NCBI GenBank assembly: GCA_910586755.1
Contig: CAJUJM010000096.1
Coordinates: 1 to 21,174, forward strand
Direction: 5' to 3'
Length of the DNA stretch: 21,174 nt
Origin: an uncultured Lachnospiraceae bacterium
GTDB lineage: Bacteria > Bacillota > Clostridia > Lachnospirales > Lachnospiraceae
In this document: piece after piece, positions 1-6,648 of the stretch
Numbering within the stretch: the first letter of the stretch is position 1
Layout of the letters: each line of letters opens with the position of its first letter
Position numbers and translations under genes: made by a program
Notes under the pieces: generated by a model
What the model saw: only the letters and a program-made list of their open reading frames with translations
Databases searched by the model: none
What the model was told of the DNA's origin: nothing

Positions 1-119
1 AATCAAGAACGAAATTCCTTGATGCATTACACATTCCATCACACCGTCTGACCATATAGCTTCTGGCAGGGGATTTTCGCTTTTACAAACTAACGGCAAT
101 TAGATTTTGTAATCCAACA

Positions 120-146
120 CGAAGAGCTGTCATTGACAGCTCTTCG
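120..146 (-). terminator. Hairpin after the marR gene, probable terminator
   Basis: A perfect 12-bp inverted repeat (arms 120-131 and 135-146, loop ATT) starts 4 nt past the marR stop codon. The T tract on the minus strand is poor (TGTTGG follows), so it may be a weak terminator or an mRNA 3'-end stabiliser. On the plus strand it is followed by an AT-rich stretch. Positions 1-119 show no gene that I recognise. Confidence 0.5.
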
Positions 147-150
147 ACAT

Positions 151-603
151 TTATTTATCAATTGTTTCTACTTTTTTCAATATGGCTTTCAGGCTGGACA
201 GACAGGTTAAAAATTCCTCCATCTCAGCGTCAGACAACTGGGCAAAACGCGATTCCAGCTGGCCTCTCACGTAATTTTTCTCTTTTTCAATAAATTCCCG
301 GCCTTTGAGGGTCAGTCGCACATAGACCCGTTTCCGATTTGTTTCATCATAGAATCGTTCTACATATCCTTCTTCCACCAGAGACGCCACTACGCGGGTA
401 GCCTGTTCCCGGGATGCGGCAAGGCTTTCAGCTACCTGGCCCATGGTCATGGATTCCCTGCCTCCCAATGCCAAGAGGGTGTAAAACTGATGGCGGGAAA
501 ATTTGATCTCCCGGTAATCCAGAGAGTGCAGAAGCACCTTCTGGCAGGAAAAAAATATTTCAAACAATGCGGTAATGCCAGTATCGTTAGTTATCGTGTC
601 CAT
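151..603 (-). CDS. MarR-family winged-helix transcriptional regulator
   Basis: A 150-aa protein of normal MarR length. Residues about 35-105 form the winged helix-turn-helix: helices around QFYTLLALGG and MTMGQVAESLAASREQATRVV, then a wing with DETNRKRVYVRLT (about 86-98) that carries the usual D/R residues. N- and C-terminal helices would form the dimer interface. I chose the ATG at 603 because GGAGGAAAGG lies just upstream; an in-frame ATG 28 codons earlier would overlap the gene's own promoter and has no ribosome site. It diverges from the citrate synthase gene, and inverted repeats lie between the two, so autoregulation and control of citrate synthase are the natural inference. The ligand cannot be told from sequence. 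Confidence 0.9.
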   Translation of the reverse strand: MDTITNDTGITALFEIFFSCQKVLLHSLDYREIKFSRHQFYTLLALGGRESMTMGQVAESLAASREQATRVVASLVEEGYVERFYDETNRKRVYVRLTLKGREFIEKEKNYVRGQLESRFAQLSDAEMEEFLTCLSSLKAILKKVETIDK

Positions 604-625
604 AGCTTCCTTTCCTCCTAACGCT

Positions 626-653
626 ATTATAATACATCTGAAACGGATGTCAA
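626..653 (-). promoter_or_regulatory. Sigma-A promoter of the marR gene
   Basis: Read on the minus strand: -35 TTGACA (653-648), 16-nt spacer, -10 TATAAT (631-626), both perfect consensus boxes. Transcription would begin about 15 nt before the marR ATG. The near-palindrome TCAATAATTGA (650-660) overlaps the -35 box and could be a repressor site. Confidence 0.75.
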
Positions 654-690
654 TAATTGATTTTTGATTATTATTGACAAATATCAATCA
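650..690. promoter_or_regulatory. Candidate MarR operator cluster
   Basis: Several overlapping inverted repeats lie between the divergent genes: TCAATAATTGA (650-660), TTGAT-N14-ATCAA (664-687) and within it TTGACAAATATCAA (674-687). They cover the -35 box of each promoter, so a bound dimer would block both. The arms are short and the region is AT-rich, so the assignment is inference from position and symmetry. Confidence 0.45.
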
Positions 691-703
691 TTAGTGATAT
701 ACT
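674..703 (+). promoter_or_regulatory. Sigma-A promoter of the citrate synthase gene
   Basis: -35 TTGACA (674-679), 18-nt spacer, -10 TATACT (698-703), with an extended -10 TG at 695-696. The inferred start near 710 leaves a leader of about 60 nt before the ATG at 770, whose ribosome site AAGGAGG is optimal. Confidence 0.75.
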
Positions 704-769
704 GGCTGTAGCGTAGGGGGCAAAAGACCTTTTGACCCCTACATCATTAATTTTTTAAGGAGGTTTTTT

Positions 770-2140
770 ATGGCAGATAACCGATTATATGTGGAAGAGT
801 ACGCTGCTAACCAGTTAAAGGAATGTATCAGCCACAATTCGATTGATCCGGTCCTTTTTTCTGAATACGGTGTTAAACGCGGTTTGAGAGATAAAAACGG
901 CAGGGGCGTCTTGGCAGGTCTTACAAATATTTCTTTGGTTCAATCCCGCAAAATGGAAAATGGACAGTCTGTTCCATGCGATGGCCGTCTGCTCTACCGC
1001 GGTTATGATATCCGGGATTTAGTAAGAGGCTTTCTGGAAGCCAGCCACTTCGGCTTTGAGGAGATTACTTACCTGCTTTTATTCGGCATACTTCCCACCA
1101 GCAATCAGCTCGCAACATTTCAGGACATTCTTACACGAAGCAATTTTCTTCCCACCAACTTTGTCCGTGACGTTATTATGAAGGCCCCCGGAAAAGACAT
1201 TATGAATTCCATGACCAAAAGCGTCCTTACCCTGGCGTCCTACGACGACCGGGCATCCGACAATTCTTTGGAAAATGTGTTGTGTCAGTGCCTGAGGCTT
1301 ATCGCTACCTTCCCCATGATGGCAGTATATGCCTACCATGCTTATAACCACTATGAAAGGGATGATAGTTTATATATCCACCGTCCGGATCCCAGCCTGT
1401 CCACTGCAGAGAATTTCCTCCGGCTTCTCCGTCCGGATAAGTCCTACACTGCCCTTGAGGCCAATGTTTTGGATCTGGCTTTAGTGCTTCACATGGAGCA
1501 TGGCGGCGGTAATAACTCTACCTTTACCACCCGTGTGGTTACCTCCTCCGGCTCTGATACCTATTCGGTTATCGCGGCCGCTCTCTCCTCCTTAAAAGGC
1601 CCCAAACACGGCGGCGCTAACATTAAGGTAGTAGAAATGATGGCTGACATTAAGGATCATGTGAAAAATCCCGGTGACCCGGATGAAGTGCGGGCTTATC
1701 TGGAAAAGATCTTACATAAAGAAGCCTTTGATCAGAAGGGCCTGATCTATGGGATGGGCCATGCGGTTTACTCTATCTCTGATCCCCGCGCCCTGATTTT
1801 TAAAGAATTCGTGGAAAAGCTGGCCAAGGCCAAGGGACGAGAGGAGGATTTTGCCCTCTACTCCATGATCGAAACCATGGCTCCCCGGGTAATCGCCGGT
1901 GAGCGGGCTATCTACAAGGGCGTAAGCGCAAATGTAGACTTTTACAGCGGCTTTGTTTACAGTATGCTGGATATTCCCACTGAGCTGTTTACTCCCATGT
2001 TCGCCATTGCCCGTATCGTGGGCTGGAGCGCTCACCGCCTGGAGGAGCTGATCAATGTGGACAAGATTATCCGCCCGGCTTATCAGAGTCTTTTGGAGGA
2101 GGAAGCTCTTCCCTATCCTAAGATGGATGACAGGAAATAA
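770..2140 (+). CDS. Citrate synthase (citrate/2-methylcitrate synthase family)
   Basis: A 456-aa protein that condenses oxaloacetate with acetyl-CoA to citrate in the cytoplasm, feeding 2-oxoglutarate and glutamate synthesis in anaerobes with a partial TCA cycle. The three catalytic residues of the family are visible: His244 in MEHGGGNNS, His280 in GPKHGGAN and Asp390 in ANVDFYSG; MGHAVY at 329-334 is another active-site signature. The N-terminal 45 residues precede the typical GL.. and YRGYDI segments. The start has an AAGGAGG site. It is monocistronic, opposite a MarR gene and closed by a terminator. Preference for propionyl-CoA (methylcitrate synthase) cannot be excluded, but no prpB- or prpD-like gene is adjacent. 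The MarR link to this enzyme is inferred from arrangement. Confidence 0.93.
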   Translation: MADNRLYVEEYAANQLKECISHNSIDPVLFSEYGVKRGLRDKNGRGVLAGLTNISLVQSRKMENGQSVPCDGRLLYRGYDIRDLVRGFLEASHFGFEEITYLLLFGILPTSNQLATFQDILTRSNFLPTNFVRDVIMKAPGKDIMNSMTKSVLTLASYDDRASDNSLENVLCQCLRLIATFPMMAVYAYHAYNHYERDDSLYIHRPDPSLSTAENFLRLLRPDKSYTALEANVLDLALVLHMEHGGGNNSTFTTRVVTSSGSDTYSVIAAALSSLKGPKHGGANIKVVEMMADIKDHVKNPGDPDEVRAYLEKILHKEAFDQKGLIYGMGHAVYSISDPRALIFKEFVEKLAKAKGREEDFALYSMIETMAPRVIAGERAIYKGVSANVDFYSGFVYSMLDIPTELFTPMFAIARIVGWSAHRLEELINVDKIIRPAYQSLLEEEALPYPKMDDRK

Positions 2141-2165
2141 TCTGTTAAATTTGCGTTGAAAAACC

Positions 2166-2225
2166 AGAAAAAGGAAGCAGACGGTATACGGTCCATTAAG
2201 GCCATACCGGCGGTTTCCTTTTTCT
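2166..2225. terminator. Bidirectional terminator between citrate synthase and transglutaminase genes
   Basis: Outer arms AGAAAAAGGAA (2166-2176) and TTCCTTTTTCT (2215-2225) pair perfectly, and an inner CGGTAT/ATACCG pair (2182-2187, 2204-2209) extends the hairpin. The A/T-rich outer arms give a T5 run on either strand, so it can serve both convergent genes. Confidence 0.8.
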
Positions 2226-2261
2226 GTCACTATTTTTGCTGTTCTGTTTTCTCTGTCAATT

Positions 2262-3656
2262 TTAAATCTCTTCTGCCTTCACCATCACATGGACGGTTTC
2301 GTATTCCTGGCTTCTCAGGCTTCTTTCTCCATATTCCGCCTCTCCCAGCTGATTGTCATAGGGGTCGTTGCGGTTCCATTTCATAGGCGGATAAAAGGGG
2401 TGCTGAAAGCTGGAAGCGGCAGGCATCCGGTAAGGATCCAGATTGCCGAAGTAGAATTCTCTTCTCTCCTCTTCCCCTGCCCGGTATGCGCTGCCTCCAA
2501 AGGAGCAGTCTGCAAAGAGCCAGCCATAGGGCGCAACATAAAACTGTGCCCAATCGTGGCTTCCCACAGAATCCGGGGTGGTATACAGGCCGGACTGCCA
2601 GCGGGCCGGAACTCCTGCAATCCGGCACATAGTAATAAACAGCAGGGCCTGGAAACCGCAGTCCCCCTTCCAGCAGGTTGCCACATAGTCGGGAATCTGT
2701 GGAATGGTAATGTAACTGCGGACAAAGGAATACATCACGTGGCTGGTGATATAATCGTAAATCTTTTTGGCTTTGATTAAAGGGTTCTTTTCCTCTCCCA
2801 CCACTTCTTCCGTCACAGACCGCAGATAGGGGGTGAAGCGAATGTGGGGAAGCTGCTCTTCCAGATACATTGCAGGCTGGCCGTCCAGGACTTCTTCCTT
2901 TTGTGGATTTACATAAGTCATATGGTTCTCGTAGGTAAATTCTACGGAATAAGTCTGGCCGACGTGGTGGATAGTATGGAAGCATATGGTTCTGTGGGGA
3001 AATTCCGGCGCAGCCAGGGTGTATTCTTCTTGAGAAGCGGGCCGCTCTTTACCATTTAAGCAAATGGTAACCGACAGCAGCCGGAAGTTTTTAATCTGGG
3101 CATATTCCACCGGAACAGGCAGGTATACCTTAATTTCCTGGCCTTCCTGTTCCGATTTCTCTTTAATGGTCATGGTACTTTTGATGTGAAAACGGCAAGC
3201 CATGCTTCCCTGGGTTTTCATTTTGGCCACCACCCGGTTTAACATTTTCCCCCGTTCCTCTGACGGACGATCATTAGGATTAATAGCCCGGTCTGCAATC
3301 CAGGACCTGGTCTTTACCAGATTACTGAAAAAGTCATCTTTAAAGTGAACCTGGCCTTTGATATAAATCCATTCCGCCGCATTTTCTTCCCAAAGCTTCT
3401 GCAGCTCTTCCTCTTTGAAATCCTTTAGGCGGTCCTGCAAAAGCTTCAGGGCGTCCTCCCAGCTATAAGGGTACTGACCGGGAATCCGGGACAAAATCTC
3501 TTTTTCATAGCGCAGGCGTTTCTTTAAAGCCTCCGGAATTGGGGTATCAAGGCGCAGGTCTATCATTTTAGCCGCCTGTTCAAAATCTCCGTACCATTTT
3601 ACTTTTTCAATATCCTCCGGCAGGTTGATGTGAAGGTAATTTACGTCTGAATACAT
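2262..3656 (-). CDS. Transglutaminase-like cysteine peptidase-fold protein
   Basis: A 464-aa protein whose C-terminal half is a transglutaminase-like domain (about residues 285-390). The triad is complete: Cys333 in KGDCGFQ, His367 in SHDWAQFYV and Asp383 in WLFADCSFGG. Residues 1-280 hold an alpha-helical part and a beta-rich part that I cannot assign to a named domain. There is no signal peptide or membrane segment, so it is probably cytoplasmic. Bacterial members of this superfamily act as peptidases, amidases or true transglutaminases; the substrate cannot be predicted. TAGGAGGCC sits before the ATG. It starts 19 nt after the antitoxin gene on the same strand with no terminator between them, so it may be co-transcribed with that module, probably a by-product of insertion. 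Confidence 0.8.
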   Translation of the reverse strand: MYSDVNYLHINLPEDIEKVKWYGDFEQAAKMIDLRLDTPIPEALKKRLRYEKEILSRIPGQYPYSWEDALKLLQDRLKDFKEEELQKLWEENAAEWIYIKGQVHFKDDFFSNLVKTRSWIADRAINPNDRPSEERGKMLNRVVAKMKTQGSMACRFHIKSTMTIKEKSEQEGQEIKVYLPVPVEYAQIKNFRLLSVTICLNGKERPASQEEYTLAAPEFPHRTICFHTIHHVGQTYSVEFTYENHMTYVNPQKEEVLDGQPAMYLEEQLPHIRFTPYLRSVTEEVVGEEKNPLIKAKKIYDYITSHVMYSFVRSYITIPQIPDYVATCWKGDCGFQALLFITMCRIAGVPARWQSGLYTTPDSVGSHDWAQFYVAPYGWLFADCSFGGSAYRAGEEERREFYFGNLDPYRMPAASSFQHPFYPPMKWNRNDPYDNQLGEAEYGERSLRSQEYETVHVMVKAEEI

Positions 3657-3675
3657 AGTGGCCTCCTAATAGTAA

Positions 3676-4722
3676 TTACAAAAATGCTCTTATTTCCTTT
3701 GCTAAGCTAAATGGAATAATATCTCCCGGTTTTGTCTCAGCATATGCCTTTTCTTCATGCATATAATCAACGATATCCTTGGCCTTAAAATCAATAAACT
3801 TTGCAATCACCTTATCCAGTATAGCCTTTTCCTTAGCATCTAATACAGAGTAATCCATATTAGCAGTTGGATAAACGTGAAGCATAGTATCATAATTGTA
3901 GCTCATCTCTTCTTGAACATTCAAATTTTCTAAATTCATTAAACTATAATGTCCAATTGGAAGCGCACCCATAGGTTCATGGCGATATACCATACCAGTC
4001 ATCGAAAATCCATTTTCTATAAAAGCTAAAACATCTGAATACCAAAGCATTTTCATAAGCTTAACCTTAAAAAGATTATTGACCTTCTCAGCTATATATG
4101 AAATCATCGCCTCAATCTTATCAATGTTTAGTATTGTGAAACCATTAGAGTCTGATGGCTCTTCAAAATTTGCATATTCACCTTCAAATGTTTGTCGGGT
4201 AAGAAATTCCTTGCCATATGAATCTAGCTTCTCTAGTATCTTTGCTCTAATCGCCAAACGTTTCATTGTAGAAAATTCATCAGCATTTTTCTTCAAAAAT
4301 TCTAATGCCTGGAGAGGATTATCCTTTATCAAACGAAGCATTGTATCATATGCCTCGTCTTGAATTGCTTTGCTTTCATAACGGGATATTGTGGCCTCTC
4401 CCCACCCCAATAACTTGGCGAGATCAACCTGGGATAATCCATAGTTTTCTCTGATAGCTACGATTTCATCAGATGTGAGCAATCCCATCTTAATGCGGTA
4501 CGCATTTCTCGCATTAAGAAGATTCTCATTTGTCATTGCACCAGTTTCAAATTCATTCTCTTCTTCATCAGCATTTGGACAAAAATAGAACCTCTCCTCG
4601 TAGACAACCTCTTCTCCTTTTAATGTAATGGTTGTTGTTCGTTTTCTTTCCTCAATTTCATGAGTCTTATTACATAACGGGCAATTCATGTGAATTTTTC
4701 TAATTAATGTGTTGGCTTCCAT
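3676..4722 (-). CDS. MqsA-like / SocA (Panacea) domain antitoxin, type II TA
   Basis: A 348-aa protein with three parts. Residues 10-60 resemble the MqsA/YgiT zinc finger, with Cys14-x2-Cys17 and Cys48; the fourth Cys expected near residue 51 is absent (FCPNAD). Residues 85-120 are an XRE-type helix-turn-helix (LSQVDLAKLLGWGEATISRY). Residues about 205-345 are a SocA-like DUF4065 domain, called Panacea in work on toxin-neutralising domains. The ATG at 4722 was chosen because AGGAGGT lies 8 nt before it, inside the last codons and stop of the toxin gene; an ATG at 4746 would lack a site. The toxin-antitoxin gap is 4 nt, so translation is probably coupled. It likely neutralises the MqsR-like toxin and represses the operon at the palindrome 5177-5190. 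The assignment is firm for the family; toxin binding is inferred. Confidence 0.85.
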   Translation of the reverse strand: MEANTLIRKIHMNCPLCNKTHEIEERKRTTTITLKGEEVVYEERFYFCPNADEEENEFETGAMTNENLLNARNAYRIKMGLLTSDEIVAIRENYGLSQVDLAKLLGWGEATISRYESKAIQDEAYDTMLRLIKDNPLQALEFLKKNADEFSTMKRLAIRAKILEKLDSYGKEFLTRQTFEGEYANFEEPSDSNGFTILNIDKIEAMISYIAEKVNNLFKVKLMKMLWYSDVLAFIENGFSMTGMVYRHEPMGALPIGHYSLMNLENLNVQEEMSYNYDTMLHVYPTANMDYSVLDAKEKAILDKVIAKFIDFKAKDIVDYMHEEKAYAETKPGDIIPFSLAKEIRAFL

Positions 4723-4726
4723 TGTC

Positions 4727-5183
4727 TTACCTCCTAGATATTCCATTTATGGCATAAGGAAATGTCATTTTATCCTTTGCATAATGGAATGACACGCATA
4801 AAACACTCTTCTGCTGATCCCCTTTTATTTTCAATTTCACATATATAAGCTTGCCATTTATATCTTTGCCAAATACAAATAATAGCGGCGGATTTAAATC
4901 ATCCTTATCTACCTTTGTTTCAAAATACTCTTCAACTGTTAGTTCCTTCAGGCGATTGACCACATCCTCTGTATCATAATCAAGATCCAATAATGTATAT
5001 GGTGTCGAATATTTCTGATTTTCCCCTTGTTTCTTCTTTGCTAATAAGGTTTATATCTGTATTTATATCAAAATCCTCTTTCCCAAGTAACATTTGTAGC
5101 TCATCTAGGAAAGCAACTACTTCTCTCCTTTTTGATTGTATACTAAGAAATTTGCTAACCACCTCCGATTGTTCTGCTATCAA
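4727..5183 (-). pseudogene. mqsR: Frameshifted MqsR-family toxin gene
   Basis: Two overlapping frames make one toxin. The 5' part (5183 to 4980) encodes a helical N-terminus including REVVAFLDELQMLLGKEDF; the 3' part, read one base forward, continues with YSTPYTLLDLDYDTEDVV, then LLFVFGKDINGKLIYVKLKI and VLCVSFHYAKDKMTFPY, the signature core of Firmicute MqsR-like toxins (RelE-fold mRNA interferases). Removing one base from the AAGGGGAAAATC run near 5017-5027 restores a 151-aa frame (457 nt minus 1 = 152 codons), about the usual size for this subgroup. The required shift is +1, not the -1 that a G_GGA_AAA heptamer would give. The start is uncertain: TTG at 5183 lies at the predicted transcription start, and CGGAGGTGG (5168-5160) has no good start codon behind it. 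A sequencing error is possible. Confidence 0.7.
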
Positions 5184-5190
5184 TTGATAG
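5177..5190. promoter_or_regulatory. Palindromic operator of the MqsR/SocA module
   Basis: CTATCAATTGATAG is a perfect 14-nt palindrome directly downstream of, and overlapping by two bases, the -10 box of the module's promoter. Such a site at the transcription start is typical for autorepression by an HTH antitoxin. The candidate TTG start codon falls in its centre. Confidence 0.6.
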
Positions 5191-5217
5191 TATACTTCTT
5201 GATTGAAAGTCTGTCAA
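5189..5217 (-). promoter_or_regulatory. Sigma-A promoter of the MqsR/SocA module
   Basis: On the minus strand: -35 TTGACA (5217-5212), 17-nt spacer, -10 TATACT (5194-5189). It is a near-perfect promoter, consistent with a module that relies on autorepression. Confidence 0.75.
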
Positions 5218-5304
5218 GCTGAACATACAATAAAATCTCTTAATTCCTAAATTTATGAAAACCGGATTCAACTCCTATGAATCATGATGTCAATATCCTA
5301 CCAT

Positions 5305-5328
5305 AAAAAAGAGCCTCCTACGAGGCTC
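5305..5328 (-). terminator. Intrinsic terminator of the hrcA-grpE-dnaK-dnaJ operon
   Basis: On the minus strand a 7-bp stem GAGCCTC/GAGGCTC with loop GTAG (5328-5311) is followed by six T residues (5310-5305), 63 nt past the dnaJ stop. A second small hairpin, CAACTT-AGC-AAGTTG (5334-5348), lies just upstream of it. prmA, which follows dnaJ in many Firmicutes, is absent. Confidence 0.85.
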
Positions 5329-5391
5329 AATCTCAACTTAGCAAGTTGAAAAAATTATGAAACTTTCCTTTTACCACGTCCCTCTGCAAGT

Positions 5392-6543
5392 CTATTCCTT
5401 AAAAAAGTCCTTAAATCCCTTTTTCTTATGTCCCTCCGGCTGAGGAGCCACGCCCCGCATTTCTTCGTCATACCTGCGGAGAGCTTCCTTCTGAGCCTCA
5501 GTCATGCGCTCCGGCACCTGAACTACCAGAGTCACATAATGATCTCCCCTCACATTGCGGTTTCTTAAGGACGGCACGCCTTTCCCTTTTAACCGCACCT
5601 TGGTATCGGTCTGGGTTCCGGCCTTTACCTCGTACTCTACCTCGCCGTCCACGGTCTTAATGCGGATTGGGCCGCCTAATGCCGCGGTTGCGAAAGAAAT
5701 GTATACGGTGGAGAAAATACTGGTATCCTGGCGTTTCAGGAAAGGATGGTTGGATACCACTGCCTCTACCAGAAGATCGCCTCTCTCCCCGCCGTTAACT
5801 CCCGGCTCCCCGGCTCCAGCCAGGCGGACGCTCTGGCCGTTATCGATACCCGCCGGAATATTCACTTTAAATTTCTTGCGGATAGTCTTATAGCCGCTTC
5901 CATAACATTTCGGACATTTTTCTTTGATCACCTTACCGGTTCCGCCGCAGTCAGGACAGCTCTGGACATTCTGAACCTGGCCGAAGAAGGACTGCTGAGT
6001 GTACATGATCTTGCCTTTTCCGTTACACTTTGGACAGGTTATGGGGGAAGTTCCCGGCTTTGCCCCGGTGCCGTGGCAATCGCTGCACTCTTCTTTATAG
6101 TTAATCTCGATTTCCTTTTCACAGCCGAAAACCGCTTCTTCAAAAGTAATGCGGACTCCGGTTCTCACATTTGCCCCTCTCATGGGGCCGTTGCTCCGGC
6201 CTCTGGAGGAACGGCCGCCGCCGAAAATATCCCCAAAGATATCGCCGAAAATATCGCCCATATCTCCGGAAAAGTCGAAACCGCCAAAACCGCCGGCTCC
6301 TCCTGCTCCGCCCTCAAAAGCAGCATGGCCAAACTGATCATACTGCTGGCGCTTCTGGGGATCGCTTAATACGCTGTAGGCTTCAGACGCCTCTTTGAAT
6401 TTCTGCTCGGCCTCTTTATCTCCGGGATTGGCATCCGGATGGTACTTTTTCGCCAGCACCCGGTAGGCCTTTTTGATGGCCGAATCGTCGGCATCCCTGC
6501 CGACTCCCAGCACTTCGTAATAATCCCTTTTACTCTCTGCCAT
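5392..6543 (-). CDS. dnaJ: Chaperone DnaJ (Hsp40)
   Basis: A 383-aa co-chaperone that delivers unfolded clients to DnaK and stimulates its ATPase. The J domain occupies residues 5-70 with HPD at 35-37. A Gly/Phe-rich linker with repeated GDIFGDIFG follows at about 75-115. The zinc-binding region has four CxxCxGxG motifs (CSDCHGTG 153-160, CPKCNGKG 170-177, CPDCGGTG 196-203, CPKCYGSG 210-217). The client-binding C-terminal domain then runs to a lysine-rich tail. It is a type I DnaJ of normal length. The start has GAGAGGGAA upstream. It is the last gene of the operon, 105 nt downstream of dnaK, with a hairpin in the gap. Confidence 0.98.
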   Translation of the reverse strand: MAESKRDYYEVLGVGRDADDSAIKKAYRVLAKKYHPDANPGDKEAEQKFKEASEAYSVLSDPQKRQQYDQFGHAAFEGGAGGAGGFGGFDFSGDMGDIFGDIFGDIFGGGRSSRGRSNGPMRGANVRTGVRITFEEAVFGCEKEIEINYKEECSDCHGTGAKPGTSPITCPKCNGKGKIMYTQQSFFGQVQNVQSCPDCGGTGKVIKEKCPKCYGSGYKTIRKKFKVNIPAGIDNGQSVRLAGAGEPGVNGGERGDLLVEAVVSNHPFLKRQDTSIFSTVYISFATAALGGPIRIKTVDGEVEYEVKAGTQTDTKVRLKGKGVPSLRNRNVRGDHYVTLVVQVPERMTEAQKEALRRYDEEMRGVAPQPEGHKKKGFKDFFKE

Positions 6544-6596
6544 GTTCTATTCCCTCTCAATGTATCTGTTACTAATTTATGGAAGAAAGCCCGAAA

Positions 6597-6626
6597 GGGG
6601 TTAGACGCCCACTGCGCCTAATCCCC
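6597..6626 (-). promoter_or_regulatory. Hairpin in the dnaK-dnaJ intergenic region
   Basis: On the minus-strand transcript GGGG-A-TTAGGCGC pairs with GCGTCTAACCCC: 12 bp with one bulged A and one G-U pair, loop AGTGG, then TTTC. It could be a weak attenuator or an RNA-processing or stabilising element that sets the dnaK to dnaJ ratio. Structure is read from sequence; function is inferred. Confidence 0.5.
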
Positions 6627-6648
6627 ATCTCAAGCTTTTATCGGTCTA

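Noticed and set aside
1..119. ATCAAG/CTTGAT inverted repeat at 2-23 and a possible gene end at the left edge
   Set aside because: The 6-bp arms are weak, no T run follows, and no reading frame of note enters from the left.
1712..2230. 172-aa reading frame opposite the citrate synthase gene
   Set aside because: It lies wholly antisense to conserved citrate synthase codons and the terminator, with no recognisable protein character.
2356..2985. 209-aa minus-strand frame overlapping the transglutaminase gene
   Set aside because: It is the same region in another frame; its Pro/Arg/Leu-rich content is typical of a shadow, and the triad lies in the other frame.
5017..5027. Programmed -1 frameshift at G_GGA_AAA in the toxin gene
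   Set aside because: Continuing the toxin needs the +1 frame (CAG AAA TAT TCG); a -1 slip leads into an unrelated frame.
5746..6369. 207-aa plus-strand reading frame over dnaJ
   Set aside because: Antisense shadow of the conserved zinc-finger and Gly-rich region of DnaJ; no ribosome site or family features.
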